From: CALBPI01 sp039033995
GTDB taxonomy: Bacteria > Pseudomonadota > Gammaproteobacteria > Steroidobacterales > Woeseiaceae
DNA length: 64,000 nt
Direction of reading: 5' to 3'
Assembly: GCA_039033995.1 (NCBI GenBank)
Contig: JBCCBP010000015.1
Span: forward strand, 7,028 to 71,027
Positions within the stretch are counted from its first letter, which is position 1. Each line of letters begins with the position of its first letter. The translations under genes and the position numbers were made by a program. The notes below the pieces were generated by a model. The model saw only the letters and a list, made by a program, of their open reading frames with translations, did no database searches and was not told where the DNA came from. This document shows positions 18,709 through 28,525 of the stretch, one piece after another.

Positions 18709-20097
18709 TTAGAGTGGGCCCATGTCCTGCGCGTAGGTGTCAGGGACCCAGTTCTCGAACTTGGTGTACTTGCCGACAAACGTCAGCGGAATTTCGCCAA
18801 TTGGCCCATTACGCTGCTTGGAGATGATGATATCCGCCGTACCTTTGCGCGGCGTGTCCGGGTCGTAAACCTCTTCTCGATAGATAAAGCAGATCAGGTC
18901 AGCGTCCTGCTCAATCGCACCTGACTCACGCAGGTCCGACATGACAGGTCTCTTGTCAGTGCGTTGCTCGACGCTGCGATTGAGCTGGGACAACGCGATT
19001 ACCGGGCATTGCAGCTCCTTCGCCAACGCTTTCAGCGAGCGAGATATCTCGGAGATTTCCGCGGTACGATTTTCGGTATTGCCAGGTACCTGCATCAGCT
19101 GCAAATAATCGATGACGATGAGGCCAAGGCCGTGTGAGCGCTTAAGCCTGCGCGCGCGTGCGCGCACATCGGTCGGTGACAATGCCGGCGTATCATCGAT
19201 ATAGATGGGCGCCTCGGACATCAACTGCACGGCAGTGTTGATACGCGCCCAGTCATCATCGGAAAACTTACCGACACGCAAATGCGTCTGATCCACCCGA
19301 CCGAGCGATGAAATCATGCGGAATGCGAGCTGTTCGGCGCCCATTTCCATACTGTAGATCGCCGTGGGGACTTGGCTGCCAATCGCCGCATTCTCCGCGA
19401 TGTTAACGGCAAACGTGGTCTTACCCATCGATGGACGGCCAGCGACGATAACGAGATCACCCGGCTGCAGCCCGGCGGTCATCTTGTCGAATTCGGTATA
19501 CCCCGTCGCAACGCCGGTGACGTCACCGCCGGATTTCTGCAGTTTCTCGATTCGGTCGATGGTCTCGGGCAATACGTCGGAGAGCGCCTGGAACCCGCCA
19601 CGCTTGCTGCCTTTCTCGGCAATCTCGAAAACGAGCCGCTCAGCCTCGTCGAGTAATTCAACGGCCTTACGGCCATCGCTGCCAAACGCACTACCCGCGA
19701 TATCACTGCCCGCACTGATCAACGCTCGCAAGATCGAACGTTCTCGCACGATCTCGGCATAGGCCTTTACGTTAGCGGCGGACGGTGTGTCGTTCGCGAG
19801 TGTCGCGAGATAGCCCAATCCACCGGCATCACCGAGCTCACCACGATTGTCCAGATGCTCTGATAAAGTCACGACGTCGCAAGGCTGACCCTGCTGCACG
19901 AGCGCACCCACCGCCGCGAAAATCAAGCGATGATCATGGCGATAAAAATCGTCGGCGCCGACAAAGTCGACGACACGATCGTAGGCATTGTTGTCAAGCA
20001 TCAGCCCGCCGAGCAGCGATTGCTCAGCCTCGACCGAGTGCGGCGGAACGCGTAACTGCTGCTCCGCCAAATCACTCATTTCGATAGCGCTAGGCAC
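18709..20097 (-). CDS. dnaB: Replicative DNA helicase DnaB
   Basis: This 462-residue hexameric helicase unwinds the replication fork. It has an N-terminal primase-interacting helical domain (VPPHSVEAEQSLLGGLMLD) and a C-terminal RecA-like domain with Walker A AGRPSMGKTTFAVN, Walker B LIVIDYLQLM and a SKQRNGPIG arginine-finger region. No intein or insertion is present. Confidence 0.98.
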   Translation of the reverse strand: MPSAIEMSDLAEQQLRVPPHSVEAEQSLLGGLMLDNNAYDRVVDFVGADDFYRHDHRLIFAAVGALVQQGQPCDVVTLSEHLDNRGELGDAGGLGYLATLANDTPSAANVKAYAEIVRERSILRALISAGSDIAGSAFGSDGRKAVELLDEAERLVFEIAEKGSKRGGFQALSDVLPETIDRIEKLQKSGGDVTGVATGYTEFDKMTAGLQPGDLVIVAGRPSMGKTTFAVNIAENAAIGSQVPTAIYSMEMGAEQLAFRMISSLGRVDQTHLRVGKFSDDDWARINTAVQLMSEAPIYIDDTPALSPTDVRARARRLKRSHGLGLIVIDYLQLMQVPGNTENRTAEISEISRSLKALAKELQCPVIALSQLNRSVEQRTDKRPVMSDLRESGAIEQDADLICFIYREEVYDPDTPRKGTADIIISKQRNGPIGEIPLTFVGKYTKFENWVPDTYAQDMGPL

Positions 20098-20119
20098 GCC
20101 GGGCTTTCAACATAGTGGC

Positions 20120-20575
20120 TTAGCCTTCGTCAGCAACCACGACAACCGTGGCTTCGACGTCAACGTCAGAATGCAGATGCAAACCGATCGGGTACTCACC
20201 CACTTCACGGAATGTGCCCTCGTCCGACAGGCGAATTTCAGCCCGCTCGATCGGCATACCCGCGTCGACGAACGCCTGCGCAATGTCGATCGTACCGATG
20301 GAGCCGAACAACTTGCCTTCCGAACCGACCAGCGCCTTGATCTCGACGCGCGCATCTTTCAGTGTTGTGGCGCGCTTCTGCGCAGCCGACAGCGCTTCCG
20401 CCTCGCGAGCTTCCAATTCAGCACGACGCGCCTCGAACGCTTCAAGATTCTCCGGCGTCGCGAGCGTCGCCTTGCCCTGCGGTAACAGGAAGTTGCGGCC
20501 ATAACCCGATTTGACAGAGACCTTGTCGCCAATGCCGCCGAGGTTTTCGACCTTTTCCAACAAAATAACGTCCAT
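20120..20575 (-). CDS. rplI: Ribosomal protein L9
   Basis: This 151-residue 50S protein has two globular ends joined by a long helix. The N-terminal signature MDVILLEKVENLGGIGDKV, the GYGRNFLLPQGKA motif, the Ala/Glu-rich connecting helix (about 45-75) and the C-terminal domain are all present. It lies between the DUF2232 gene and dnaB, as in many gammaproteobacteria. Confidence 0.98.
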   Translation of the reverse strand: MDVILLEKVENLGGIGDKVSVKSGYGRNFLLPQGKATLATPENLEAFEARRAELEAREAEALSAAQKRATTLKDARVEIKALVGSEGKLFGSIGTIDIAQAFVDAGMPIERAEIRLSDEGTFREVGEYPIGLHLHSDVDVEATVVVVADEG

Positions 20576-20605
20576 TACGTTTTCCTCTGCTCCGTCTCGG
20601 AGCGT

Positions 20606-21517
20606 CTATCGTGCCGGGATTCGACCCGGCAGTAAATTAAACCATGCGTCGACATAGCCGACGACACAAAGCCCGACAATAATGAAGGGCGCCAACGGCG
20701 TGAACATCAGGCCGTACATCAGCACCAACACACCGGGCATGATGCCGCGACGCTTAATCAGCCAGTGCGTTACTGACAAGCCCTCGAGCAAAAACGTCAG
20801 CAGCAGTGCCATGGCGACGTTAACAATCAGTACCGACGGCGCGACTGAAAAGACTAAACCACCGATCATCAATGCAACGGCCAGGGTACGTCCGAGCCAG
20901 ACTTGATGGAAGCTACCCAATCGATCATCACTCTCGATGGCCTTGGCTTCGGCCCACCACGAGTGTCCGAGAACGAGCGCTATCGCCGCAGCCATCCAGA
21001 AGGAAGCACCAATCGGTCCGGTCATAACGACCGCAAGTGCGCTAACCGCTTCTTCTCTCGACCCCTGCGTAAGGTTCTGTTGAGCCCCGGATACCTGTTC
21101 CATCAACTGCAGGAACGATTCGACCCAAGGCGCCCAGAATGCAACAACGTCTCCGACGAACAAATGTACGCCCGCTATCCATAACACCATTGCAACGGCA
21201 CACAGTTGAAGTGTGAAGTTCAGCGATCGAGTTCTGGCGAGTATTAAACTGGCGAACAAAACACCAGCCAGATATAACGCTTCCATCGTCAAGACCGCAA
21301 ATGCGACTTCGGAGACATTGCCGCTCGTCAGGACTAACGCGGTCCTTGCAATCATCACGGCGGCCGTCATCGGTACGCTTACAACAAACCCCGAGGCCAA
21401 CGTCACGGCGACTGCAATTGCACCGGCAAACGGCATGAACAACACCACGGCGACCAGCATCAGCAACAGCTGACGCAAGCGGGAACGCATCATCCAGAGG
21501 GCGAAATCCTGCATCAC
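20606..21517 (-). CDS. DUF2232-family integral membrane protein
   Basis: This 303-residue protein has about eight predicted membrane segments and no catalytic motif that I recognise. Its place between rpsR and rplI is where gammaproteobacteria commonly carry a DUF2232 membrane protein. That context and the hydrophobic pattern (near the C-terminus: LLTFLLEGLSVTHWLIKRRG) support the family call. No function is established. Confidence 0.75.
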   Translation of the reverse strand: MMQDFALWMMRSRLRQLLLMLVAVVLFMPFAGAIAVAVTLASGFVVSVPMTAAVMIARTALVLTSGNVSEVAFAVLTMEALYLAGVLFASLILARTRSLNFTLQLCAVAMVLWIAGVHLFVGDVVAFWAPWVESFLQLMEQVSGAQQNLTQGSREEAVSALAVVMTGPIGASFWMAAAIALVLGHSWWAEAKAIESDDRLGSFHQVWLGRTLAVALMIGGLVFSVAPSVLIVNVAMALLLTFLLEGLSVTHWLIKRRGIMPGVLVLMYGLMFTPLAPFIIVGLCVVGYVDAWFNLLPGRIPAR

Positions 21518-21570
21518 ACCATGGCTGCCGGTACGCTCGCTATACCGAGCCTACCGGCGAACCACGCGTC

Positions 21571-21795
21571 CTAGTGCTGGTCCGTGTACGGCAACAACGC
21601 CAGGTAGCGCGCGCGTTTGACGGCGGTCGCGAGCTGACGCTGATAGCGTGCCTTGGTACCGGTAATCCGGCTCGGCACGATCTTGCCTGTTTCGGTGATA
21701 TAGGCTTTCAGCAGGTTCAGATCCTTGTAGTCAATCTGTTCGATGCCTTCAGCGGTAAACCGACAAAACTTACGTCTGCGTGAATGACGGCTCAT
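21571..21795 (-). CDS. rpsR: Ribosomal protein S18
   Basis: This 74-residue 30S protein binds as a heterodimer with S6. The signature FCRFTAEGIEQIDYKD, the segment GKIVPSRITGTKARYQRQL and the basic helix are all present. Its start overlaps the rpsF stop by 4 nt, so S6 and S18 are probably made in a fixed ratio. Confidence 0.98.
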   Translation of the reverse strand: MSRHSRRRKFCRFTAEGIEQIDYKDLNLLKAYITETGKIVPSRITGTKARYQRQLATAVKRARYLALLPYTDQH

Positions 21796-22256
21796 GCGCT
21801 TTCCTCTTCTTCAGCCGCTGTCTCAGCGGGTTCCTCGGTGCTCTCAACGGCAGCTTCGGCTTCCCGAGCGCGGGCTTCGGCGGCAGCCTTAGCTTCGCGA
21901 CGTTTAGCAGATTCTCGTTCCTTCGCTTTCTCGTCTTCGACGGCTTTCGCCATCGGCGACGCTTCCGTCTCGGCGTTCTCGGTCTTCATTATCAAATGAC
22001 GCAGTACCGCATCATTGAATTTGAACGCGCCGCGCAGTTCTTCCATCGCTTCAGGGCCCGCTTCGACGTTCATCAGCAGATAGTGTGCTTTGTGCACCTT
22101 GTTGATCGAATGCGCGAGTTGGCGGCGACCCCAGTCTTCCTGACGGTGCACAGTACCGCCGGATTGGGTGATCAGATTCTGATAGCGTTCGAGCATGCCA
22201 GGCACCTGCTCGCTCTGGTCAGGGTGGACCAGAAACACGATTTCGTAGTGTCTCAA
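21792..22256 (-). CDS. rpsF: Ribosomal protein S6 with long Ala/Glu C-terminal tail
   Basis: The S6 core covers about residues 1-95 (MRHYEIVFLVHPDQSEQV, LAHSINKVHKAHYLLMN, FNDAVLRHLIM). It is followed by about 55 residues of low-complexity Ala, Glu and Lys sequence ending in EEEESA. Tails rich in Glu are common in S6, and E. coli adds further Glu post-translationally with RimK. This one is longer and includes a charged, likely helical KAKERESAKRREAKAAAEA segment. It is the first gene of the rpsF-rpsR-DUF2232-rplI-dnaB-alr run. Confidence 0.97.
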   Translation of the reverse strand: MRHYEIVFLVHPDQSEQVPGMLERYQNLITQSGGTVHRQEDWGRRQLAHSINKVHKAHYLLMNVEAGPEAMEELRGAFKFNDAVLRHLIMKTENAETEASPMAKAVEDEKAKERESAKRREAKAAAEARAREAEAAVESTEEPAETAAEEEESA

Positions 22257-22274
22257 GAGACGCTCCTTTCGGTT

Positions 22275-22300
22275 TTGCCACCCGTCAAGCGGTGCGGCAA
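22275..22300 (-). promoter_or_regulatory. Candidate S6:S18 autoregulatory leader hairpin
   Basis: In the mRNA sense (minus strand), a stem UUGCC/GGCAA with a 2-nt bulge and an inner ACC/GGU stem lies in the rpsF 5' leader, followed by AACCGAA just before the GGAG ribosome site. Many bacteria carry an S6:S18-binding leader RNA here, with a CCG close to a hairpin. The position and the CCG fit, but I could not align it to the published consensus. Confidence 0.35.
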
Positions 22301-22339
22301 GGAGTGAACAAATTGTTTCCGCCAGAACGGCGGACGCGA

Positions 22340-22369
22340 AGTATACAGAAAATCATCGGTTTCCAACAA
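22340..22369 (-). promoter_or_regulatory. Predicted sigma-70 promoter of the rpsF operon
   Basis: On the minus strand, TTGTTG (22369-22364) and TATACT (22345-22340) are separated by 18 nt. The -10 box matches 5 of 6 consensus bases and the -35 box 4 of 6. Initiation would fall near 22333, leaving a leader of about 77 nt before rpsF, enough room for the hairpin at 22275-22300. Confidence 0.55.
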
Positions 22370-22425
22370 GCAAACGGCCCGAAAAAGTGTAGAATTCGCG
22401 CCGGGGGATATATCCGGGGACTTTT

Positions 22426-22689
22426 ATGAGTTATTGCCACAGTCACAATCTTGTCGATGACAGCCAGATCGCGGCCGAAAAGCCCTTCGGGATCCGCGTG
22501 ACAGTGCCAGCGAGCGACCCGATCAACCGGCTGATTGGGCAGGACTGGCACCGCGATCACTGGTTTCGGACAGAATCTGACCGCGACAGCGCTTTTCGCG
22601 ACATGGCTAAGCGCCATGGCTACTACCGGATCGGCGACGATCCGAGCCAGGTATTGACCAAAATCTCGCGCCGCGTCGGCACCAACTAA
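22426..22689 (+). CDS. Small uncharacterised protein
   Basis: This 87-residue soluble protein has no family that I recognise. It looks like a real gene: ATG at 22426 has GGGGA about 7 nt upstream, the sequence is balanced and Trp/His/Asp-rich rather than repetitive (QDWHRDHWFRTESDRDSAF), and the frame ends cleanly. There are two Cys/His residues near the start (CHSH), but no second pair to make a zinc site. It is divergent from rpsF. A competing 143-residue minus frame over the same DNA looks like a shadow. Confidence 0.6.
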   Translation: MSYCHSHNLVDDSQIAAEKPFGIRVTVPASDPINRLIGQDWHRDHWFRTESDRDSAFRDMAKRHGYYRIGDDPSQVLTKISRRVGTN

Positions 22690-22773
22690 CTGCCAGCACG
22701 AGTCGGACATCCGCATCCGAACGGTCGACCGTTTACCGCGTGGTGTCGGTAGTCACCGCCCGCTAAAGCGTGC

Positions 22774-25020
22774 CTAGTTGATCGGCGAGCCAAGGAATAG
22801 GTAGAGGGTGCTCTCCCCGTCCTCGGCAAAGCCGCTGGCGAGGAACAGCGGCCCGAAGAAGGTATCGAAACGCAGGAACAGACTGCCGTTGAAGATCAGA
22901 TCATCGAAGTCGGCCTCATCACGTGTGGCCCACGCATTGCCCGCCTCGACCGAGGCACCAAAATACAGTGGCCAGTCGAACAATCCACCACCGGTTCTGC
23001 CGGTACGACGCTGGTAGACGAGCCGACCCAATGCCGCATGCGGTGCCGCGATCGCCACGCGGTCCAGACCGGACAGATTCAGAAACCCACCAAGACGGTA
23101 GGCGGCATTGACGACATTGTCGGCATTGTTGGCGGTCGCCAGATCGAGACCGACCGACCATGTATGCCGACCCCAGGTGCGATAGCCGCTGTAGGTCGAG
23201 AAATAGGTCGTAAAATCCCGTTCCGAACCCAGTCCTTCCCGCGCCCAGTCGACGACCAGCTCATAGCGTGACCCGCGGGTCGGGAAGGCTGAATCGTCGA
23301 GGGTATCGAAGCCGAGCGATCCGCGCAGCCCACCTTGATCAATATCAAAACGCTGCAGATTCGGGTCACCCACGCGGACTTTGGCATCGCCATTGCCGCG
23401 ATAAATGCCTGCCCGCAGTTCGGCGACATTGCTGATTTCACGCCCGAAAAACAGCCCAGCCTCGGCGGCGGTAAGGCGATAGCGCGCCAACGGGTCAGTG
23501 TCGGAAATCAGATTCACATTGGTCTGTTCGAAGTTCACGATCGGCGCGACAAAATAACGCAGGTCGAAGCTCAGTGGCTGAAAGAACTCTGTCTCAACGC
23601 GGGTGTTGGTGCCGAAGTCGAGGCTCGTCCGCCACTCTGCGCCGAGCCGATTGACCGCCGTACGCAGGAAGCGCGCCGACACGCCAAACGCACCAGAGCC
23701 CTCGAAATCTTCTTCAAACGCGATACCAAAGCGCATGTAGCCCGGCCCCCAGGATTTCGCGCGAGCATCGATCTCGAGCCCCGTCTCATCTCCGTGGCTC
23801 ACGACGCGATAGTCCACCTGTTCAAACAACCCGAGGCCATAGATTTTGGCGAGATCCTCACGCAACTGCTCGGTCGACAGCGGCGCACCCGGCGCAGTCG
23901 CTATCCGCGCCTGGATGACCCGCGGCGAGATATCAGCATCGGTGCGCAGATCGACGAATGCCGGCACGAAGTCAAGGCCTGCGCGTTTGCGGCGCGTCGC
24001 GGTCATCGCCTGGTAGCGATCCGCTGTCAACGCATAGCGCTGCAACCCCGGCGTCGCGTCCAATGCACTCTGATAGCCGATTTCGATCGCATCCAGCGCG
24101 GACAGGAAATCGGTCGACGACAACAAACCCAGCGCCGGCTGAATCAACAGATCGCCGGCGCTGAGCAAGCGACGCTGCTCGCGCGTCTCGCGCTCGATCA
24201 GAATCGTCAGCATTTGGTTGGATACTGCCAGTGCCGAGTCGATACTCTCCGCCGGCAACAACGGAAAACCCACATCGACCGCAATAATGATATCGGCGCC
24301 GAGCTCCTGGGCGACCTCCACCGGCAAATTCATCGCGATACCGCCATCGACCAGCGTCCGGCCATCCACTTCGGCCGGCGCAAACACTCCGGGTGCGGAC
24401 ATACTCGCCCGCATCGCTTGCGCCAGATCGCCCTCGCCGATGACGACAGTTTCTCCGGTGACGATGTCGGCCGCGACTGCGCGAAACGGTGTGGGCAGGT
24501 CGTCAAAGTTCTTGATCGATGAGGTCGACAGCGAAAACTCGCGCAAATACAAGGCAAGCTTCTGCGCCTGGATCAGGCCTTTCGGCAGCCGGACTTTACC
24601 GTCCCGCACCCCGAGCTCGAAATTGACCAGAAAATCGTCGTCATCGCGTTTGCGACGATAGGTCAGATCACTACGCGGTGGTGCATCAACAAACGCGTCC
24701 AGCCAGTCGATGTCGCGAATCACCTGTTCGAGCTCATTCGCGTTCAGACCGCTGGCATAGAGTCCGCCAACGACGGCACCCATGCTGGTGCCCACCACGA
24801 GATCGACGGGCACCTGCATTTCTTCGAGGCGCCGGATTACGCCGACGTGTGCAGCGCCACGCGCGCCGCCGCCAGATAGCACCAACGCAATCCGCGGCCG
24901 TGCGGTTTCGACCGTCGTAGACGCACCTGCCTGCGACTGGCTGTCCGCGACCGCCGTCGAACATAGCGCCAACCATAGTATCGCTGTGGCCGCCCACCGA
25001 CTATCGAACTGTTTCCCCAT
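22774..25020 (-). CDS. Patatin-like phospholipase with Omp85-type barrel (PlpD-like, type Vd secretion)
   Basis: The protein has 748 residues starting at 25020 with a signal peptide (about 1-26). The patatin domain (about 42-320) carries the oxyanion motif SGGGARG (49-55), the nucleophile motif GTSMG (serine 79) and the catalytic-dyad Asp in VDGGIAMN. After a POTRA-like segment (about 350-430), the C-terminal 300 residues are beta-barrel-like, with repeated alternating strands and a final strand STLYLFLGSPIN. This is the PlpD layout: a lipase passed across the outer membrane by its own barrel. It is divergent from icd. Confidence 0.9.
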   Translation of the reverse strand: MGKQFDSRWAATAILWLALCSTAVADSQSQAGASTTVETARPRIALVLSGGGARGAAHVGVIRRLEEMQVPVDLVVGTSMGAVVGGLYASGLNANELEQVIRDIDWLDAFVDAPPRSDLTYRRKRDDDDFLVNFELGVRDGKVRLPKGLIQAQKLALYLREFSLSTSSIKNFDDLPTPFRAVAADIVTGETVVIGEGDLAQAMRASMSAPGVFAPAEVDGRTLVDGGIAMNLPVEVAQELGADIIIAVDVGFPLLPAESIDSALAVSNQMLTILIERETREQRRLLSAGDLLIQPALGLLSSTDFLSALDAIEIGYQSALDATPGLQRYALTADRYQAMTATRRKRAGLDFVPAFVDLRTDADISPRVIQARIATAPGAPLSTEQLREDLAKIYGLGLFEQVDYRVVSHGDETGLEIDARAKSWGPGYMRFGIAFEEDFEGSGAFGVSARFLRTAVNRLGAEWRTSLDFGTNTRVETEFFQPLSFDLRYFVAPIVNFEQTNVNLISDTDPLARYRLTAAEAGLFFGREISNVAELRAGIYRGNGDAKVRVGDPNLQRFDIDQGGLRGSLGFDTLDDSAFPTRGSRYELVVDWAREGLGSERDFTTYFSTYSGYRTWGRHTWSVGLDLATANNADNVVNAAYRLGGFLNLSGLDRVAIAAPHAALGRLVYQRRTGRTGGGLFDWPLYFGASVEAGNAWATRDEADFDDLIFNGSLFLRFDTFFGPLFLASGFAEDGESTLYLFLGSPIN

Positions 25021-25123
25021 GGCGGGCAGTATAGCGCGCCAGCATTGGCACCTATGCACCGGATAGCGGATAATTGGGAATCAGGCCGGTGATCGCCGGC
25101 TGCACGATTATTGGGAGCACAAC

Positions 25124-26422
<1,299 letters not shown>

Positions 26423-26446
26423 CTGGCGCGCGCGAAGACCATTACG

Positions 26447-28216
26447 ATGACGACCGCCTCGGCAACACGTGTACCACCGGCACTGGTGGCCGAGGCGGCG
26501 CATACCCTGCGTGATGCGTTCATCGACTACAACATGCGCTTTGGACAGATCACGCGTCGCGCCAAACGACGGTTTGAACAAAAGCGCTGGCAGGATAACC
26601 GTGCGGACGCTGTCGAAAGAATAGACCTGTACGGAAAATGTGTCACGGCGGCGGTGAGCGAAGTCGGTGACATCACCGCCGGTTTCAATGATGCGACTGC
26701 GTTGTGGCAGCAGATCCGCGATAGCTATGCAGAACAGATACAAAACTACCCTGATACAGAGTTTTTCAAAACCTTTTTTAACTCGGTGACGCGCCGTATT
26801 TTCAAGACAGTCGGTGTGGACGAACAGGTCGAGTTCGTCGCCACCGACGTGACACCGACCGCACATACACGCCAACAGCTTGAGACCCGCACCTATCGTA
26901 ATCGCGGCGCATTGCGCCATCTGTTTGACGAGGCGCTGGCGGACTACTCTTTCGCCGTACCTTATCGGGATATTGATCGTACGATCGACTATGTGACGGC
27001 CGAGGTGGAGGCGTATACCGCAAGCCTTGGTCATCGCAGGCGGGTTCAGTCAATCGACCTGATGCGAACCGTTTTTTTCCGCTCGACGCGCGCTTATCTG
27101 GTCGGACGCATCGACGGCAATGACTGGAGATCACCGCTCGTGATTGCGCTCAAGCACACCGATGAGGGTATCGCGGCGGACGCCGTTATTCTGTCCGAAA
27201 ATGATGTCAGCATGTTGTTTGGCTTCACACGCAGTTACTTTCACGCGGATGTATCGCGCGTCAGTGCGGCTGTCGCATTTCTCAAATCGATCATGCCGGC
27301 CAAGCCGATTGCAGAAATCTACACCGTGCTGGGTCGCGCCAAACAGGGTAAAACCGAACGCTACAGAACACTGGTCAGTCACATGACTCACTCAGACGAC
27401 CTCTTTGAGTTCGCGCGCGGTGACAAAGGCATGGTGATGGAAGTGTTCACGCTGCCCTCATTCCCGGTCGTGTTCAAACTCATTCGAGACAAGTTCGCGT
27501 ATCCGAAAGACATGGCACGCCAGGACGTTCTCGACAAGTATCATCTCGTATTCAATCACGATCGGGCAGGACGTCTCGTCGATGCGCAGGAGTTTCGCCG
27601 TTTGGAGTTCGATCGCGACCGCTTTACGCCGGAGTTACTCGATGCACTGCTGACCGGGTGCTCACAGACTTGCAGCATCGAAGGCGACAAACTGATCGTC
27701 GGACACTGTTACATCGAGCGACGGCTGTCGCCGCTGAACCTTTATCTGCAAGAAGCTGAGCCAGACGCCGTACGCAAGGCGGCGATCGACTACGGCCAAG
27801 CGATTCGCGATCTCGCGATGAGCAACATTTTCGCGGGTGATCTATTGCTGAAAAACTTTGGGGTCACCCGCCATGGCCGTGTCATCTTCTACGATTACGA
27901 CGAGCTCTGCCTGGTCACCGAGTGTAACTTTCGACGGCTTCCTGAGGCGGAGGACGAAATGGATGAAATGCGGCAAGGTGCCTGGTTTTATGTCGGCCCG
28001 AACGACATCTTCCCGGAGCAGTTTGTCCGCTTCCTAGGTTTTCGCCAGGATGCGCGCGAAGCATTCGTGAAACACCACAAGGACTTGCTGGATCCCGACT
28101 ACTGGATCCGTCTGAAGCGCAAGCTACAGTCTGGCGATATGCCAGAAGTCGTACCCTATCAGTCCAAGCAATGGAGCGAGCACGCCGGTCCGGGACACTT
28201 TGTCACGCCGAGTTAA
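26447..28216 (+). CDS. aceK: Isocitrate dehydrogenase kinase/phosphatase
   Basis: This 589-residue bifunctional enzyme phosphorylates and inactivates Icd and also reverses this, steering isocitrate into the glyoxylate shunt. Family sequences include the ATP-site lysine region VFKLIRDKFAYPKDM, RAGRLVDAQEFRRLEF and the catalytic FAGDLLLKNFGVTRHGR followed by FYDYDEL. In enterobacteria aceK sits after aceBA; here it follows icd, while aceA is 28 kb away. The last 14 nt overlap the end of the convergent small ORF at 28203. Confidence 0.98.
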   Translation: MTTASATRVPPALVAEAAHTLRDAFIDYNMRFGQITRRAKRRFEQKRWQDNRADAVERIDLYGKCVTAAVSEVGDITAGFNDATALWQQIRDSYAEQIQNYPDTEFFKTFFNSVTRRIFKTVGVDEQVEFVATDVTPTAHTRQQLETRTYRNRGALRHLFDEALADYSFAVPYRDIDRTIDYVTAEVEAYTASLGHRRRVQSIDLMRTVFFRSTRAYLVGRIDGNDWRSPLVIALKHTDEGIAADAVILSENDVSMLFGFTRSYFHADVSRVSAAVAFLKSIMPAKPIAEIYTVLGRAKQGKTERYRTLVSHMTHSDDLFEFARGDKGMVMEVFTLPSFPVVFKLIRDKFAYPKDMARQDVLDKYHLVFNHDRAGRLVDAQEFRRLEFDRDRFTPELLDALLTGCSQTCSIEGDKLIVGHCYIERRLSPLNLYLQEAEPDAVRKAAIDYGQAIRDLAMSNIFAGDLLLKNFGVTRHGRVIFYDYDELCLVTECNFRRLPEAEDEMDEMRQGAWFYVGPNDIFPEQFVRFLGFRQDAREAFVKHHKDLLDPDYWIRLKRKLQSGDMPEVVPYQSKQWSEHAGPGHFVTPS

Positions 28217-28520
28217 GCGTCGCTTTCAGAACACGCCGTCGTAACGGCTCAGCCAGTGCCCGCCATGGCGACGCTGCATCGGCGTCAATCGCGATTAGCC
28301 GCAGCGGTTTTGAAGAAGACGCCTCAATCGCTGCGCATGCCGTTGCCAACGAGGCTGGCAAACGACCACAGCAAATGATGGCTTGCAACGGACGTTGTTC
28401 GTGCCAATCTGTCAGCGCCTGCGTGCTGTCGGTTTGACGAACGAGATGACCGTCGTCGGCCAGCCAGCCCCGTACCGTCTCGACGAGTACTGCATCCGTT
28501 CCAAATAACGCCACGTGCAT
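28203..28520 (-). CDS. Small unknown protein, possibly degenerate receiver-like
   Basis: This 105-residue frame starts 5 nt after the proA stop, on the same strand, so it would be the last gene of the ilvH-proB-proA run. It begins MHVALFGTDAVLVETVRGWL, which resembles the first beta strand and helix of a response-regulator receiver domain. The strand that should carry the phosphorylated Asp reads LQAIICCGRLP and lacks it. It could be a pseudo-receiver or a chance frame. Confidence 0.45.
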   Translation of the reverse strand: MHVALFGTDAVLVETVRGWLADDGHLVRQTDSTQALTDWHEQRPLQAIICCGRLPASLATACAAIEASSSKPLRLIAIDADAASPWRALAEPLRRRVLKATLNSA

Positions 28521-28525
28521 CGGCG

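Noticed and set aside
22285..22716. 143-residue minus frame over the small plus-strand gene at 22426
   Set aside because: It starts without a ribosome site, covers the rpsF promoter and leader, and its composition is poor; the plus frame is better supported.
22720..22733. 14-nt perfect palindrome AACGGTCGACCGTT between the 87-residue gene and the patatin gene
   Set aside because: It has no loop to form a terminator hairpin and no T-run; a single short palindrome in a convergent gap is not strong evidence of a site.
23335..24522. 395-residue plus-strand frame antisense to the patatin gene
   Set aside because: The patatin motifs and barrel are on the minus strand; the plus frame is Arg/Gln/Ile-rich shadow sequence.
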